From Imbricaverruca yamaguchii (Eukaryota > Arthropoda > Thecostraca > Neoverrucidae): a DNA stretch of 64,000 nucleotides. Where the stretch lies: NCBI GenBank assembly GCA_034440575.1, contig JAOTOL010001137.1:206001-270000 (forward strand), written 5' to 3'. Each line of letters starts with the position of its first letter. Within the stretch, counting starts at the first letter, position 1. Shown one piece after another: positions 11,755 to 22,345 of this stretch. The position numbers and the translations under genes are program-made. The notes beneath the pieces were generated by a model that saw only the letters and a list, made by a program, of their open reading frames with translations, searched no databases and was not told where the DNA came from.

Positions 11755-12605
11755 GCCACCCGGCGGGGCCGACACAGAACAGTAGGGCGTGGGGACGGGT
11801 CCCCAGCGCAGGAGAGCCACCCGTCCCGGCGGGGCCGACACAGCACAGTAGGGCGTGGTGACGGGTCCCCAGCGCAGGAGAACCACCCGTCCAGCTGGGG
11901 CCGACACAGCACAGTAGGGCGTGGTGACGGGTCCCCAGCGCAGGAGAACCACCCGTCCAGCTGGGGCCGACACAGCACAGTAGGGCGTGGTGACGGGTCC
12001 CCAGCGCAGGAGAACCGCTAGCCCTGGTGGGGCCGACACAGCACAGTAGGGCGTGGTGACGGGTCCCCAGCGCAGGAGAGCCACTAGCCCTGGTGGGGCC
12101 GACACAGCACAGTAGGGCGTGGTGACGGGTCCCCAGCGCAGGAGAGCCACTAGCCCTGGTGGGGCCGACACAGCACAGTAGGGCGTGGTGACGGGTCCCC
12201 AGCGCAGGAGAGCCACTAGCCCTGGCGGGGCCGACACAACACAGTAGGGTGTGGTGACGGGTCCCAGCGCAGGAGAGCACTAGCCCTGGTGGGGCCGACA
12301 CAGAACAGTAGGGCGTGGGGACGGGTCCCCAGCGCAGGAGAACCGCTAGCCCTGGTGGGGCCGACACAGCACAGTAGGGCTGGTGGACGGGTCCCCAGCG
12401 CAGGAGAACCACCCGTCCAGCTGGAGCCGATACAGCACAGTAGGGTCGTGGTGGTGGGTCTCCAGTTCAGGAGAGATACTCGTCCAGCTGGGGCCGACAG
12501 AACACAGTATGGGCGTGACGGTGGGTCTCCAGTTCAGCGGAGATGCTCGTGCTGGTGGGGCCGACACAACACAGTAGGGGCATGGTGGTGGGTCTTCAGT
12601 TCAGG
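11755..12605. repeat. 66-bp minisatellite, about 13 copies
   Basis: Unit of about 66 bp: GGGCCGACACAGCACAGTAG, then GGCGTGGTGACGGGTCCCC, then AGCGCAGGAGA and a variable link (ACCACCCGTCCAGCTG or GCCACTAGCCCTGGTG). Because 66 is a multiple of three, frames of 220 or more residues stay open on the minus strand. They have no domain. The last three units (12420-12600) are diverged. Confidence 0.9.
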
Positions 12606-13189
12606 AGAATTAAACTCCCAGGGAAGGGCTATGCTGGCAAAACGGCATTGGAAGGGCGACAATGAGCACAGCTCCGGAGAACTGCAAACCTCAACGATGG
12701 GAGAACACGGATATGACTTAAATTTGGGCGTCAAGCGGAGCATCGCAACCTTCTGCGACTGGAAACTAATACGTACTTCCAAAAGGACGTCGACAGCTCA
12801 CATTAATATTGTAGAGACCATGTGCACCACCGTACATATACGAACGCACTTATTTTTTATGGCATCAATTCTGTTAACCACACATAGTTTTATTATTCTA
12901 TGCATAGCAAAACAGACTTGATTAAAATCACGAAGCGAAGTACTCCATTATTTCCTACGATGACCAAATAGACATCAGGTCATCAATTGATCTTGCACGA
13001 CTTTTCTTATCAGTGTTGGCTACATCAAATCCAGTAGGTCGAAACCTGCTATTCAGGTTACATTAAATGCCAATGAAGCATCAAAATTTCCCCATGAATA
13101 TATACGTTTTATTGGGATGACAAAATCAGCACGCAGCCATGTTGGATCTGGAGAAATAGCGGTGCTGGCATCAGGTCGTAGTCTCACGC

Positions 13190-13350
13190 GAACAGGTCAG
13201 CAACTTCCGACCCACATGACCTGACAAAAGATAAGCCGGTGACTTCCAACCTACATGGTCTGACGATATGTAAGCCGGTCACTTCCAACCCATATGACCC
13301 GACGATAGATAAGCCGGTCACTTTCACTACCCACATGGCCTGACGAAACG
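13190..13350. repeat. About 40-bp tandem repeat, four copies
   Basis: Four units carry TAAGCCGGTCACTTCCAACC and CACATGACCTGACGA with small differences. Confidence 0.75.
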
Positions 13351-13774
13351 GAAGAACTGCTTGGCGGGGGTAGGGATAGCTTGTAGTCCCCGCAGCGACT
13401 CTGGGGGGCAGTCTGTCAGACCTCTGCTCAGTTAGGTGCCTCGCTGCGCTTGCATTTTACATACGAAAAGACAGTAGCTAATCTCACGCTCTGGAAATAT
13501 TTAACTTTTTGTAAAAACGCTGGCGAGGTGGCAGACATCTCTTCCGTCTGCTCTAGGGTAAAAAGGGTAAAACGTCTTGAAACTGGACTTTTCAACCGTT
13601 CTGAAACCTTGACTAAGCTTAGAATCCAATTCCGACGACTTGTAGTTCAATAGCTCCCGAGGAAACAGGCGCCGATCACGCTTTGGTGTGCTCTCGTTCC
13701 GGTGCTCCAAGCAGAATTTGCCAGCTGTGACACAGCGGAGCCGTGACCCCAGCAATGCCCCCGGCTACACTCAC

Positions 13775-13911
13775 CCAGCATGCCGATCGGAAATCCGCTG
13801 GGCACCACGCGCGGGTCGCTGCTGATGACGCTCTGGGTGACGATCCACACGTAGTTCTTGCCGGTGATGCCTAGCGCGTTGGCGTGCTTCATGATCGCTC
13901 TGGCTTCGTTC
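13775..13911 (-). CDS. Nmdar2: NMDA receptor subunit 2, exon 4 (amino-terminal domain)
   Basis: 137 bp. The acceptor is GTCGGCAG before GAACGAAG, and the donor is CTGG|GTGAGT. The exon starts with 1 base of a split codon and ends with 1 base. It encodes NEARAIMKHANALGITGKNY, then VWIVTQSVISS, then VPSGFPIGML. The family pattern is EAxxIxxxAxxLGLTGxxYVWIVxxxV followed by FPxGMLG, which fits closely. The exon can join exon 3 in phase. However, GluN2 proteins have about 30 residues (a beta-strand ending LLYA) between the parts encoded by exons 3 and 4, and no exon for them was found. A small exon of symmetrical phase is therefore probably hidden or missing in 13912-20925. Confidence 0.9.
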
Positions 13912-14116
13912 CTGCCGACGTCGGACCGCGTGTCATCCCGTGCCGCGCCAGCCAGCGGACCGCTGGTGCGACAAACATCGTGACGCGGCACATTGTATCG
14001 GGAGCGGGTTGTTTGTTTATTGGTTGGTTCACGACACACTTTATGCACATTCACGGCTAATGGCGCCGCCCACACTGTTTCGCCGGTGGGCCGCGGGATT
14101 GGGAAATGTCCTGAGT

Positions 14117-14187
14117 GGCGCTAGAGTCGAACCTGGGACCTTTGGTACCCGTAGCCCGACACCTTAACCACTCGGCCATCCCCGCCC
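14117..14187 (-). repeat. tRNA-like sequence (SINE head or tRNA pseudogene)
   Basis: On the minus strand an A-box-like GATGGCCGAGTGGTTAAGG is followed by a B-box-like GGTTCGACTC, within a 71-base segment starting GGCGGGGA and ending AGCGCC. The anticodon and T stems do not pair properly, so a working tRNA is unlikely. A leucine/serine-type tRNA-derived SINE head or a tRNA pseudogene fits better. Confidence 0.6.
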
Positions 14188-14373
14188 CTCGGGAGCGGGT
14201 GATCCATCGTTACAGGGAGGGCAAGTGCGACAGTGGTCGACATCAGTGATGTGCTACATTTACCCTGAGAGCCTAGTGTATTAGCTGTCGCCGATTTCAC
14301 CGTAAGTTGACTCAAAATGTTGGCCGAGCTTCCCTCTTCTTAGCTTTCTCGGATGTACTCTGGAGCCAGATGA

Positions 14374-14529
14374 AGCATGCCTCTCATCCTCCCCAGCACA
14401 TCAGAGTCGGAGAGCATGCCTCTCATTCTCCCCAGCACATCAGAGTCGGAGAGCATGCCTCTCATCCTCCCTAGCACATCAGAGTCGGAGAGCATGCCTC
14501 TCATTCTCCCCAGCAAACGAGATTCGGAG
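14374..14529. repeat. 39-bp tandem repeat, four copies
   Basis: AGCATGCCTCTCAT begins each unit, at 14374, 14413, 14452 and 14491. Each continues CTCCCCAGCACATCAGAG. The last unit is diverged. Confidence 0.9.
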
Positions 14530-15657
14530 TAAACCATGTTTGGCAGTAAGTTAGCAATATTATTCAGCTGTGTTGCTTGTCAAGGACACAGGAAAGTAGT
14601 TCCTATTGGTCCTAATCTGCACATTATCCCTTTCCGTGTAAATCCTACACGTCAGCTATTATCTACGTCAATCCTACACGCTAGCCATCCTCTGCGTTCT
14701 CACGTCTACAAAAGCGTAAACTGAAACCCTTCAGCACCATCGCCATCAAAATGCACCTCACGCAGCCAGAGGGTTCAGAGGGTTCAGGGATCTGAAACAT
14801 TTTATCTTGGGGAAATGCTAGTCGGAATCCGATTGGTGTGTCTACCGAGGAGTAATCCCGAAGTCACGTGATCTTTGCGACTTCGAAATCGCCAATGTCG
14901 AAGACAGGTCAGGTCCTTCGGCCACGCGATCACACTCGCCACAACTTGTACCCAAGACATGTTGACTATCAGCAGAAGAACTGTGGGATGATAGTGGTTC
15001 TCAGGCACGCCTAAGTGTGCTTTGCAGCAGGTGCACAAGGTTCAGCAATTCTACTTCATAGCGCAACAGCAAACGAGACTAGGAGTGCGCCTGATGTAAG
15101 GAAAACGATAGAAATGGTAGCTGACAAGTATATATAACTTAGCTCTGATCATTGGCTGCAATAACCACCCATGTATGAAATGTTGAAGGTGTTCTAGCGT
15201 TATCAAGCTTTCTGTGTGCTCATTTCAAGTGAGGGGTGGCGTGAATTTCCATTATCAGAATTCCGAAAATCATCCCAGATGGTGTCGATTCAAAGAAAAG
15301 TGACAAAAAGCCTGTCATTTCTTTGACAAAAATCGCAGCCAATATATTACACTTTAAATGTCGCTTCTAGCTTTATGAAGTTAATCTATTGAGAACGACA
15401 CATACCTTGAAATACGTCTATATACATAATTGGCATGTTTATCGTCCCTTCACCATTACACCGATCGGTGGGGGTTCTTTATTGCTTCAATTATTGCTTT
15501 ATGTTTGCTTCTTTATCTTTCTTCAATTATTGTATCGTATTTGTATTCCTCGTTGTGCTCAGCTTCCTGTCTAGTTTTCTTTTTCACCTGTTCATTTTCA
15601 TCTTCTTTTCCATTTTTTTTGTCTTGCTTTCATTTGTATTTCCATCCTCTGTCAAAG

Positions 15658-15659
15658 CT

Positions 15660-15725
<66 letters not shown>

Positions 15726-15835
15726 TTCTTTCTCTCCCTTTTTTTCTCTATCTCTCTCTTTCTCTCTCTTTCCCTCTTTATTCTCTCTCTCCCTCGCTCT
15801 CTCTATCCTCTTGATCTATTTGAGCCTCTCTATAT
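15658..15835. repeat. CT-rich microsatellite
   Basis: A long run of CT dinucleotides, then interrupted TCTCTCTTT sequence. The leucine/serine-rich open frames here are artefacts. Confidence 0.95.
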
Positions 15836-16431
15836 CTCTATGATAGAGCCACTCTGCATCTCTATCCGCCGAGCTAACCGACTATTATCTGCCGAAAACT
15901 TGTAGAATTGCATGTGTACTTAGATGACATCATTATCGGATGAGCTACAACATACCACATGCTGATAGCAGCATTGGTTAGATCCACAACAATATTACAA
16001 GTTCAGCACTAGTGACATCAACGAAATCAGAGCCCTCATCAATCCACAACTACGTAGCAAATTGTGCATGTATGCCTGAGATGTGGTGCCGACGAATCAC
16101 TTCAGACAATATTGACAAGGATTTAAGCGAGTATTCACCGCAAAATCAACGTAATTATTGTCTAGCATAATCAGCCCCTGATTTCACTGGCATACATTCT
16201 CGTGCATTCGATCATTCGTTCTTCGGAAGTTCCCAACAATGTGCACTGATTTGTTGTTCGCGTTCTCGATCAGATCGCAGCGTGCAATCTGCCGCGTCCT
16301 TGCCAACAACTCAGATAACTGGCAGGGCCGCGCAGCACTGCATTTCATCGACGGTGCTAGCTGATGGTCCGTTTAAGGTACCGGCACGTGTCAATGCATG
16401 AACGGGATGCGGACCGGGTTGGTCCGGGACC

Positions 16432-16855
16432 ATCGGCGGGATGCGGGCCGGGTCGGACCATCGGCGGGATGCGGGCCGGACCGGTTCGGTCCATCGGCGG
16501 GATGCGGGCCGGGTCGGACCATCGGCGGGATGCGGGCCGGGTCGGACCATCGGCGGGATGCGGGCCGGGTCGGACCATCGGCGGGATGCGGGCCGGGTCG
16601 GACCATCGGCGGGATGCGGGCCGGGTCGGGTCGGACCATCGGCGGGATGTGGGCCGGACCGGTTCGGTCCATCGGCGGGATGCGGGCCGGGTCGGACCAT
16701 CGGCGGGATGCGGGCCGGGTCGGGTCGGACCATCGGCGGGATGCGGGCCGGACCGGGTCGGACCATCGGCGGGATGCGGGCCGGGTCGGACCATCGGCGG
16801 GATGCGGGCCGGGTCGGACCATCGGCGGGATGCGGGCCGGGTCGGGCCGTCTGTG
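16432..16855. repeat. 28-bp GC-rich minisatellite
   Basis: About 15 units of GGGATGCGGGCCGGGTCGG followed by ACCATCGGC. Length variants with GGTCGGGTCGG occur, and a second unit type carries GGACCGGTTCGGTCC, itself nearly palindromic. Open frames on both strands are artefacts. Confidence 0.92.
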
Positions 16856-16941
16856 TGCGGATGGCCTCGGGCGCCGTCAGACCCGACATCGATCGCGGCA
16901 TGACTGCTGGGTCCGCCGCTTCCGCCGCCTCCGCCGTCTCG

Positions 16942-16974
16942 GCCGCCGCCGCACGTATCACGTGCGGCGGCGGC
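16942..16974. repeat. Perfect GC hairpin
   Basis: GCCGCCGCCGCACGT (16942-16956), a 3-base ATC loop, then its exact reverse complement (16960-16974). It sits between the 28-bp and 34-bp arrays. Confidence 0.9.
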
Positions 16975-17039
16975 GTCCGTGCAGCGACACAGGCGTGACG
17001 GTGTCGGATGGACCCGTGGCGCCGCCAGCGCCCCGGTCA

Positions 17040-17555
17040 CACCCACAGAGACAAACACAGGCACTGGTGACCACTCCTGCACCGACAAACGGGACCACTG
17101 GTGACCACTCCTGCACCAGCAAACACGGGCACTGCTGACCACTCCTGCACCAGCAAACACGGGCACTGCTGACCACTCCTGCACCAGCAAACACGGGCAC
17201 TGTTGACCACTCCTGCACCAGCAAACACGGGCACTGGTGACCACTCCTGCACCAACAAACACGGGCACTGTTAACCACTCCTGCACCAGCAAACACGGGC
17301 ACTGTTGACCACTCCTGCACCAGCAAACACGGGCACTGCTGACCACTCCTGCGCCAGCAAACACGGGCACTGCTGACCACTCCTGCGCCAGCAAACACGG
17401 GCACTGGTTGCCACTTCATCACAGACAAACAAGGGACCCCGGTGATCACCCCGGCATCGGCAAATACGAGGCACTGGTGACCACTCCAACGAAAACAAAC
17501 ACGTAGCACTGGTGACCACTCCAACGCAGAACAAACACGGAACAGTGATCATGCT
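17040..17555. repeat. 34-bp minisatellite
   Basis: About 15 units of 34 bp: ACTGCTGACCACTCCTGCAC followed by CAGCAAACACGGGC. Units diverge steadily from 17410 towards the adjoining 35-bp array. Confidence 0.92.
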
Positions 17556-17559
17556 GGCG

Positions 17560-19925
17560 TCGGCAGGCAGAAGACACCGGTGAATACTCTGACGTCGGCA
17601 GGCAGAGGACACCGGTGAATACTCTGACGTCGGCAGGCAGAGGACACCGGTGAATACTCTGACGTCGGCAGGCAGAGGACACCGGTGAATACTCTGACGT
17701 CGGCAGGCAGAAGACACCGGTGAATACTCTGACGTCGGCAGGCAGAGGACACCGGTAAATTCTGACGTCGCCAGGCAGAGGACACCGGTGAATACTCTGA
17801 CGTCGGCAGGCAGAGGACACTGGTGAATACTCTGACGTCGGCAGGCAGAGGACACCGGTGAATACTCTGACGTCGGCAGGCAGAGGACACCGGTGAATAC
17901 TCTGACGTCGCAGGGGAGGACACCGGTGAATACTCTGACGTCGGCAGGCAGAGGACACCGGTGAATACTCTGACGTCGGCAGGCAGAGGACACCGGTGAA
18001 TACTCTGACGTCGGCAGGCAGAGGACACCGGTGAATACTCTGACGTCGGCAGGCAGAGGACACCGGTGAATACTCTGACGTCGGCAGGCAGAGGACACCG
18101 GTGAATACTCTGACGTCGGCAGGCAGAGGACACCGGTGAATACTCTGACGTCGGCAGGCAGAGGACACCGGTGAATACTCTGACGTCGGCAGGCAGAGGA
18201 CACCGGTGAATACTCTGACGTCGGCAGGCAGAGGACACCGGTGAATACTCTGACGTCGGCAGGCAGAGGACACCGGTGAATACTCTGACGTCGGCAGGCA
18301 GAGGACACCGGTGAATACTCTGACGTCGGCAGGCAGAGGACACCGGTGAATACTCTGACGTCGGCAGGCAGAGGACACCGGTGAATACTCTGACGTCGGC
18401 AGGCAGAGGACACCGGTGAATACTCTGACGTCGGCAGGCAGAGGACACCGGTGAATACTCTGACGTCGGCAGGCAGAGGACACCGGTGAATACTCTGACG
18501 TCGGCAGGCAGAGGACACCGGTGAATACTCTGACGTCGGCAGGCAGAGGACACCGGTGAATACTCTGACGTCGGCAGGCAGAGGACACTGGTGAATACTC
18601 TGACGTCGGCAGGCAGAGGACACCGGTGAATACTCTGACGTCGGCAGGCAGAGGACACCGGTGAATACTCTGACGTCGGCAGGCAGAGGACACTGGTGAA
18701 TACTCTGACGTCGGCAGGCAGAGGACACCGGTGAATACTCTGACGTCGGCAGGCAGAGGACACCGGTGAATACTCTGACGTCGGCAGGCAGAGGACACCG
18801 GTGAATACTCTGACGTCGGCAGGCAGAGGACACCGGTGAATACTCTGACGTCGGCAGGCAGAGGACACCGGTGAATACTCTGACGTCGGCAGGCAGAGGA
18901 CACCGGTGAATACTCTGACGTCGGCAGGCAGAGGACACCGGTGAATACTCTGACGTCGGCAGGCAGAGGACACCGGTGAATACTCTGACGTCGGCAGGCA
19001 GAGGACACGGTGAATACTCTGACGTCGGCGGGCAGAGGACACGGGAATACTCTGACGTCGGCAGGCAGAGGACACCGGTGAATACTCTGACGTCGGCAGG
19101 CAGAGGACACCGGTGAATACTCTGACGTCGGCAGGCAGAGGACACCGGTGAATACTCTGACGTCGGCAGGCAGAGGACACCGGATGAGGAGGACACCGGT
19201 GAATACTCTGACGTCGGCAGGCAGAGGACACCGGTGAATACTCTGACGTCGGCAGGCAGAGGACACCGGTGAATACTCTGACGTCGGCAGGCAGAGGACA
19301 CCGGTGAATACTCTGACGTCGGCAGGCAGAGGACACCTGGTGAATACTCTGACGTCGGCAGGCAGAGGACACTGGTGAATACTCTGACGTCGGCAGGCAG
19401 AGGACACCGGTGAATACTCTGACGTCGGGCAGGCAGAGGACACTGGTGAATACTCTGACGTCGGCAGGCAGAGGACACCGGTGAATACTCTGACGTCGGC
19501 AGGCAGAGGACACCGGTGAATACTCTGACGTCGGCAGGCAGAGGACACTGGTGAATACTTTGACGTCGGGAGGACACCGGTGAATACTCTGACGTCGGCA
19601 GGCAGAGGACACCGGTGAATACTCTGACGTCGGCAGGCAGAGGACACTGGTGAATACTCTGACGTCGGCAGGCAGAGGACACCGGTGAATACTCTGACGT
19701 CGGCAGGCAGAGGACACTGGTGAATACTCTGACGTCGGCAGGCAGAGGACACCGGTGAATACTCTGACGTCGGCAGACAGAGGACACCGGTGAATACTCT
19801 GACGTCGGCAGGCAGAGGACACTGGTGAATACTCTGACGTCGGCAGGCAGAGGACACTGGTGAATACTCTGACGTCGGCAGGCAGAGAACTCTGGTGAAT
19901 ACTCTGACGTCGACAGCCAGAGAAC
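17560..19925. repeat. 35-bp minisatellite, about 66 copies, each with TGACGTCG
   Basis: The unit ACTCTGACGTCGGCAGGCAG followed by AGGACACCGGTGAAT recurs for 2.36 kb with very high identity. The commonest difference is CACTGG in place of CACCGG, mostly at the high-coordinate end. A few short deletions occur near 17755, 17905, 19010-19040, 19185 and 19560. Minus-strand frames of more than 800 residues run through it in all three phases, because 35 bp cycles the frame and no phase contains a stop. They are not genes. Confidence 0.95.
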
Positions 19926-20925
19926 GCAATGCAGATAGATACTGAAACGTGACAGCATGAACATGGCTGCGGTGTGCACAGGCTTGTCTTCCCGGTGAGG
20001 AGACATACGGAACAAGTGCGCATAGCCACGAAGCGATTCGTTCCAGTTGTTCTTACTGAGTTGAGTAGAGAAGCATGATTCTGGCGGCTGAGTTTGCCAG
20101 CTTCTTCAGATCGTTCGGCTCCCGTACGACGATGGTATGCAGTATGGTGAACCTACAAAGTACGAGCAACGGTAAGCTGGTTTTGACGAATTTGGAAATT
20201 TGAACGGAATTCTCGGCACTCATTTGTCGTTAGGAAACATGAATGCAACACACTTGACTGTCGCTGATTGAGAGTTTATCATGAGCGCACGAGACATCGA
20301 CGGCTCACACAGTTCGTCATTTCGCAAATAATCGAGGCGTAGCCGTGGAACAGAGCCTGTGTGGTTACTTCGTGTGTGTCACTGCGACCCGTGACCCGTG
20401 TGCTGTGGGTAATGCTATAATTGTATCGCACCTCTCTCCGCGGGCGAAAGCCGGCATTGGTATTACAGAGAGCTCCAGTCGCCTGGTGAATAGCTGAGCG
20501 CCATCTTGGACATCAATCTTGACGACCCGCTCAGTAATACTTGGAACAGCGCGAAATGGAACCTCCTGAGTGTGACTATTTGTCGGGGTCGATGACAGAG
20601 TACATGGTCTCGGTTAACAAGCTTTATTGAATAGTTGTGTTATACAAAGTGACCAGACTTTTAGGGACGAAATTATCAGTTGTTGAAACATTTGTTCTTC
20701 AATTAACAATGAAATTATTTTAATGTCAATGATCGTGGAGGTTCCTTGTAAGTAAATGCAGTAATGCTCGCCATGAGAAGCGTCATATTTTGTTGGCAAG
20801 TCCTCGTGAAACCACCAGCGGCTGAAACACATCCAGCCATCTAAGACAATGCACAGGTCTTTGGCGTCTACCGTCTAGCATCAGGCATGGCGCAACGGCA
20901 AAGAGCAAGCCTGAGCGGCGCTCAC

Positions 20926-21101
20926 TTGAAGTCGTCCTTGACCTCGAGGGTGCGGTCGCGCACGGCTCGGGAGAACTCGTCGTATCCGGCGATCTGCGAC
21001 GTCACGATGGCGAAGCCGTGCCAGTTGTAGCGCTCCAGGATGGACAACATGGCGGCCGCCTGGTGGTGGATGGACGGCGCCAGCTCCAGCCGCAGACTCG
21101 A
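20926..21101 (-). CDS. Nmdar2: NMDA receptor subunit 2, exon 3 (amino-terminal domain)
   Basis: 176 bp. The acceptor is GTGCAACAG before TCGAGTCTGCGG, and the donor is TTCAA|GTGAGC. Phase 0 in, 2 bases out. It encodes [20 protein letters not shown], then [15 protein letters not shown], then [15 protein letters not shown], ending KDDF. The family signature SS-x4-LGPSIxxQ-x3-ML-x-IMxxYDW-x-FSIVT-x4-GYxxF is clear. It is the core of the GluN2 clamshell's upper lobe. The 54-bp array that follows upstream (21102-21970) repeats the acceptor and first codons in the same reading frame. Use of an outer acceptor would therefore add 18-residue blocks here without shifting frame. Confidence 0.92.
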
Positions 21102-21970
21102 CTGTTGCACGCCCTGACGACACGCCCGGCCAGCGACACCGGGGTCAAGACTCGACTGTTGCACGCCCTGACGACACGCCCGCCCAGCGACACCGGGGTC
21201 AAGGCTCGACTGTTGCACGCCCTGACGACACGCCCGCCCAGCGACACCGGGGTCAAGACTCGACTGTGCAGCCAACTGTTGCACGCCCTGACGACACGCC
21301 CGCCCAGCGACACTGGGGTCAAGACTCGACTGTTGCACGCCCTGACGACACGCCCGCCCAGCGACACTGGGGTCAAGACTCGACTGTTGCACGCCCTGAC
21401 GACACGCCCGCCCAGCGACACCGGGGTCAAGACTCGACTGTTGCACGCCCTGACGACACGCCCGCCCAGCGACACCGGGGTCAAGACTCGACTGTTGCAC
21501 GCCCTGACGACACGCCCGCCCAGCGACACCGGGGTCAAGACTCGACTGTTGCACGCCCTGACGACACGCCCGCCCAGCGACACCGGGGTCAAGACTCGAC
21601 TGTTGCACGCCCTGACGACACGCCCGCCCAGCGACACCGGGGTCAAGACTCGACTGTTGCACGCCCTGACGACACGCCCGCCCAGCGACACTGGGGTCAA
21701 GACTCGACTGTTGCACGCCCTGACGACACGCCCGCCCAGCGACACCGGGGTCAAGACTCGACTGTTGCACGCCCTGACGACACGCCCGCCCAGCGACACC
21801 GGGGTCAAGACTCGACTGTTGCACGCCCTGAGCGAACGCCGGCCCAGCGACACTGGGGTCAAGACTCGACTGTTGCACGCCCTGACGACACGCCCGCCCA
21901 GCGACACTGGGGTCAAGACTCGACTGTTGCACGCCCTGACGACAAGCCGGCCCAGCGACACCGGGGTGTG
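21102..21970 (-). repeat. 54-bp minisatellite copied from the exon 3 acceptor
   Basis: About 16 units of 54 bp lie immediately upstream (in the sense of the gene) of exon 3. On the minus strand each contains CGTGCAACAGTCGAGTCTTG, which matches the real exon 3 boundary GTGCAACAG|TCGAGTCTGC, so each carries an AG acceptor-like site and the first two serine codons. Because 54 is a multiple of three and the single longer unit near 21262-21276 adds 12 bases, the exon 3 frame stays open through the entire array, reading [18 protein letters not shown] repeatedly. Other frames are also open, so openness alone does not prove coding. Confidence 0.9.
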
Positions 21971-22345
21971 GTCCGGTCGCGGTTTTATCGTGGTCGCGCA
22001 CGGAGCCCAAAAAATCGTTTTTTCCGCGCGTTCAAGATCGCTAGAACGACGTACGGTCAGCTTACAATCAACGGTTTTTACAGCTTAGGTCATTTCGTAT
22101 TTCGAGAACTAATTAAGGTAAATATATCAACATGCACCTCTTCTTAATAGCCTAGATGAGTGAAATAACTTACATTAGAAATTACTCAACGCACGACCCA
22201 TAGTTTAAACCTGTACTCAATATGAAGCTACGAATGTTGGACTTTTAAGCCAATAGGCATTGGCATACCTTACAGAAGTTCAGGAAAATGCTAGCATGAA
22301 AAGTCAAGCCTACACATACTATGCACGATACGCAGTCATGAACAG
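21971..22345 (-). other. Nmdar2 intron 2, part next to the array
   Basis: Contains at 22026-22052 a near-exact copy (26 of 27 bases) of the exon 2 acceptor region at 27015-27041. The rest is AT-rich with nothing recognised. Confidence 0.6.

Larger units (their letters stand above)
9272..13774 (-). other. Nmdar2: Nmdar2 intron 4
   Basis: 4.5-kb intron between exons 4 and 5. It contains a three-copy 46-bp repeat near 9574-9710, a perfect hairpin at 10465-10500, the 28-bp array at 10500-11612, the 66-bp array at 11755-12600 and a four-copy 40-bp repeat at 13190-13350. The remaining stretches (9290-10460, 12600-13190, 13350-13774) show no recognisable exon. A short segment near 10425-10455 (GACCAACGCGGTCGATGCGC) recurs with one change near 63230, so it is a dispersed repeat. 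Confidence 0.75.
13912..20925 (-). other. Nmdar2: Nmdar2 intron 3
   Basis: 7-kb intron between exons 3 and 4. It holds a tRNA-like element (14117-14187), a 39-bp repeat, a CT microsatellite, and the 28-, 34- and 35-bp arrays. The stretches at 14535-15655, 15840-16430 and 19930-20920 show nothing recognisable. I looked for the expected short exon for the strand ending LLYA on the minus strand and did not find it. Confidence 0.7.

Noticed and set aside
14117..14187. Working tRNA gene
   Set aside because: A and B boxes are present but the anticodon and T stems do not pair, so it is recorded as a tRNA-like repeat.
15430..15905. Leucine/serine-rich frames suggesting membrane proteins
   Set aside because: They are translations of a CT microsatellite and T-rich sequence.
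17271..20029. Three overlapping minus-strand open frames of 826-914 residues
   Set aside because: They are the 35-bp array read in three phases. No phase contains a stop, so length means nothing. No domain, and composition only of the repeat.
20922..22147. Long plus- and minus-strand frames of about 300-360 residues at the 54-bp array
   Set aside because: Only the last 59 residues of one minus-strand frame are receptor sequence. The rest is the 18-codon repeat, open in several frames at once.
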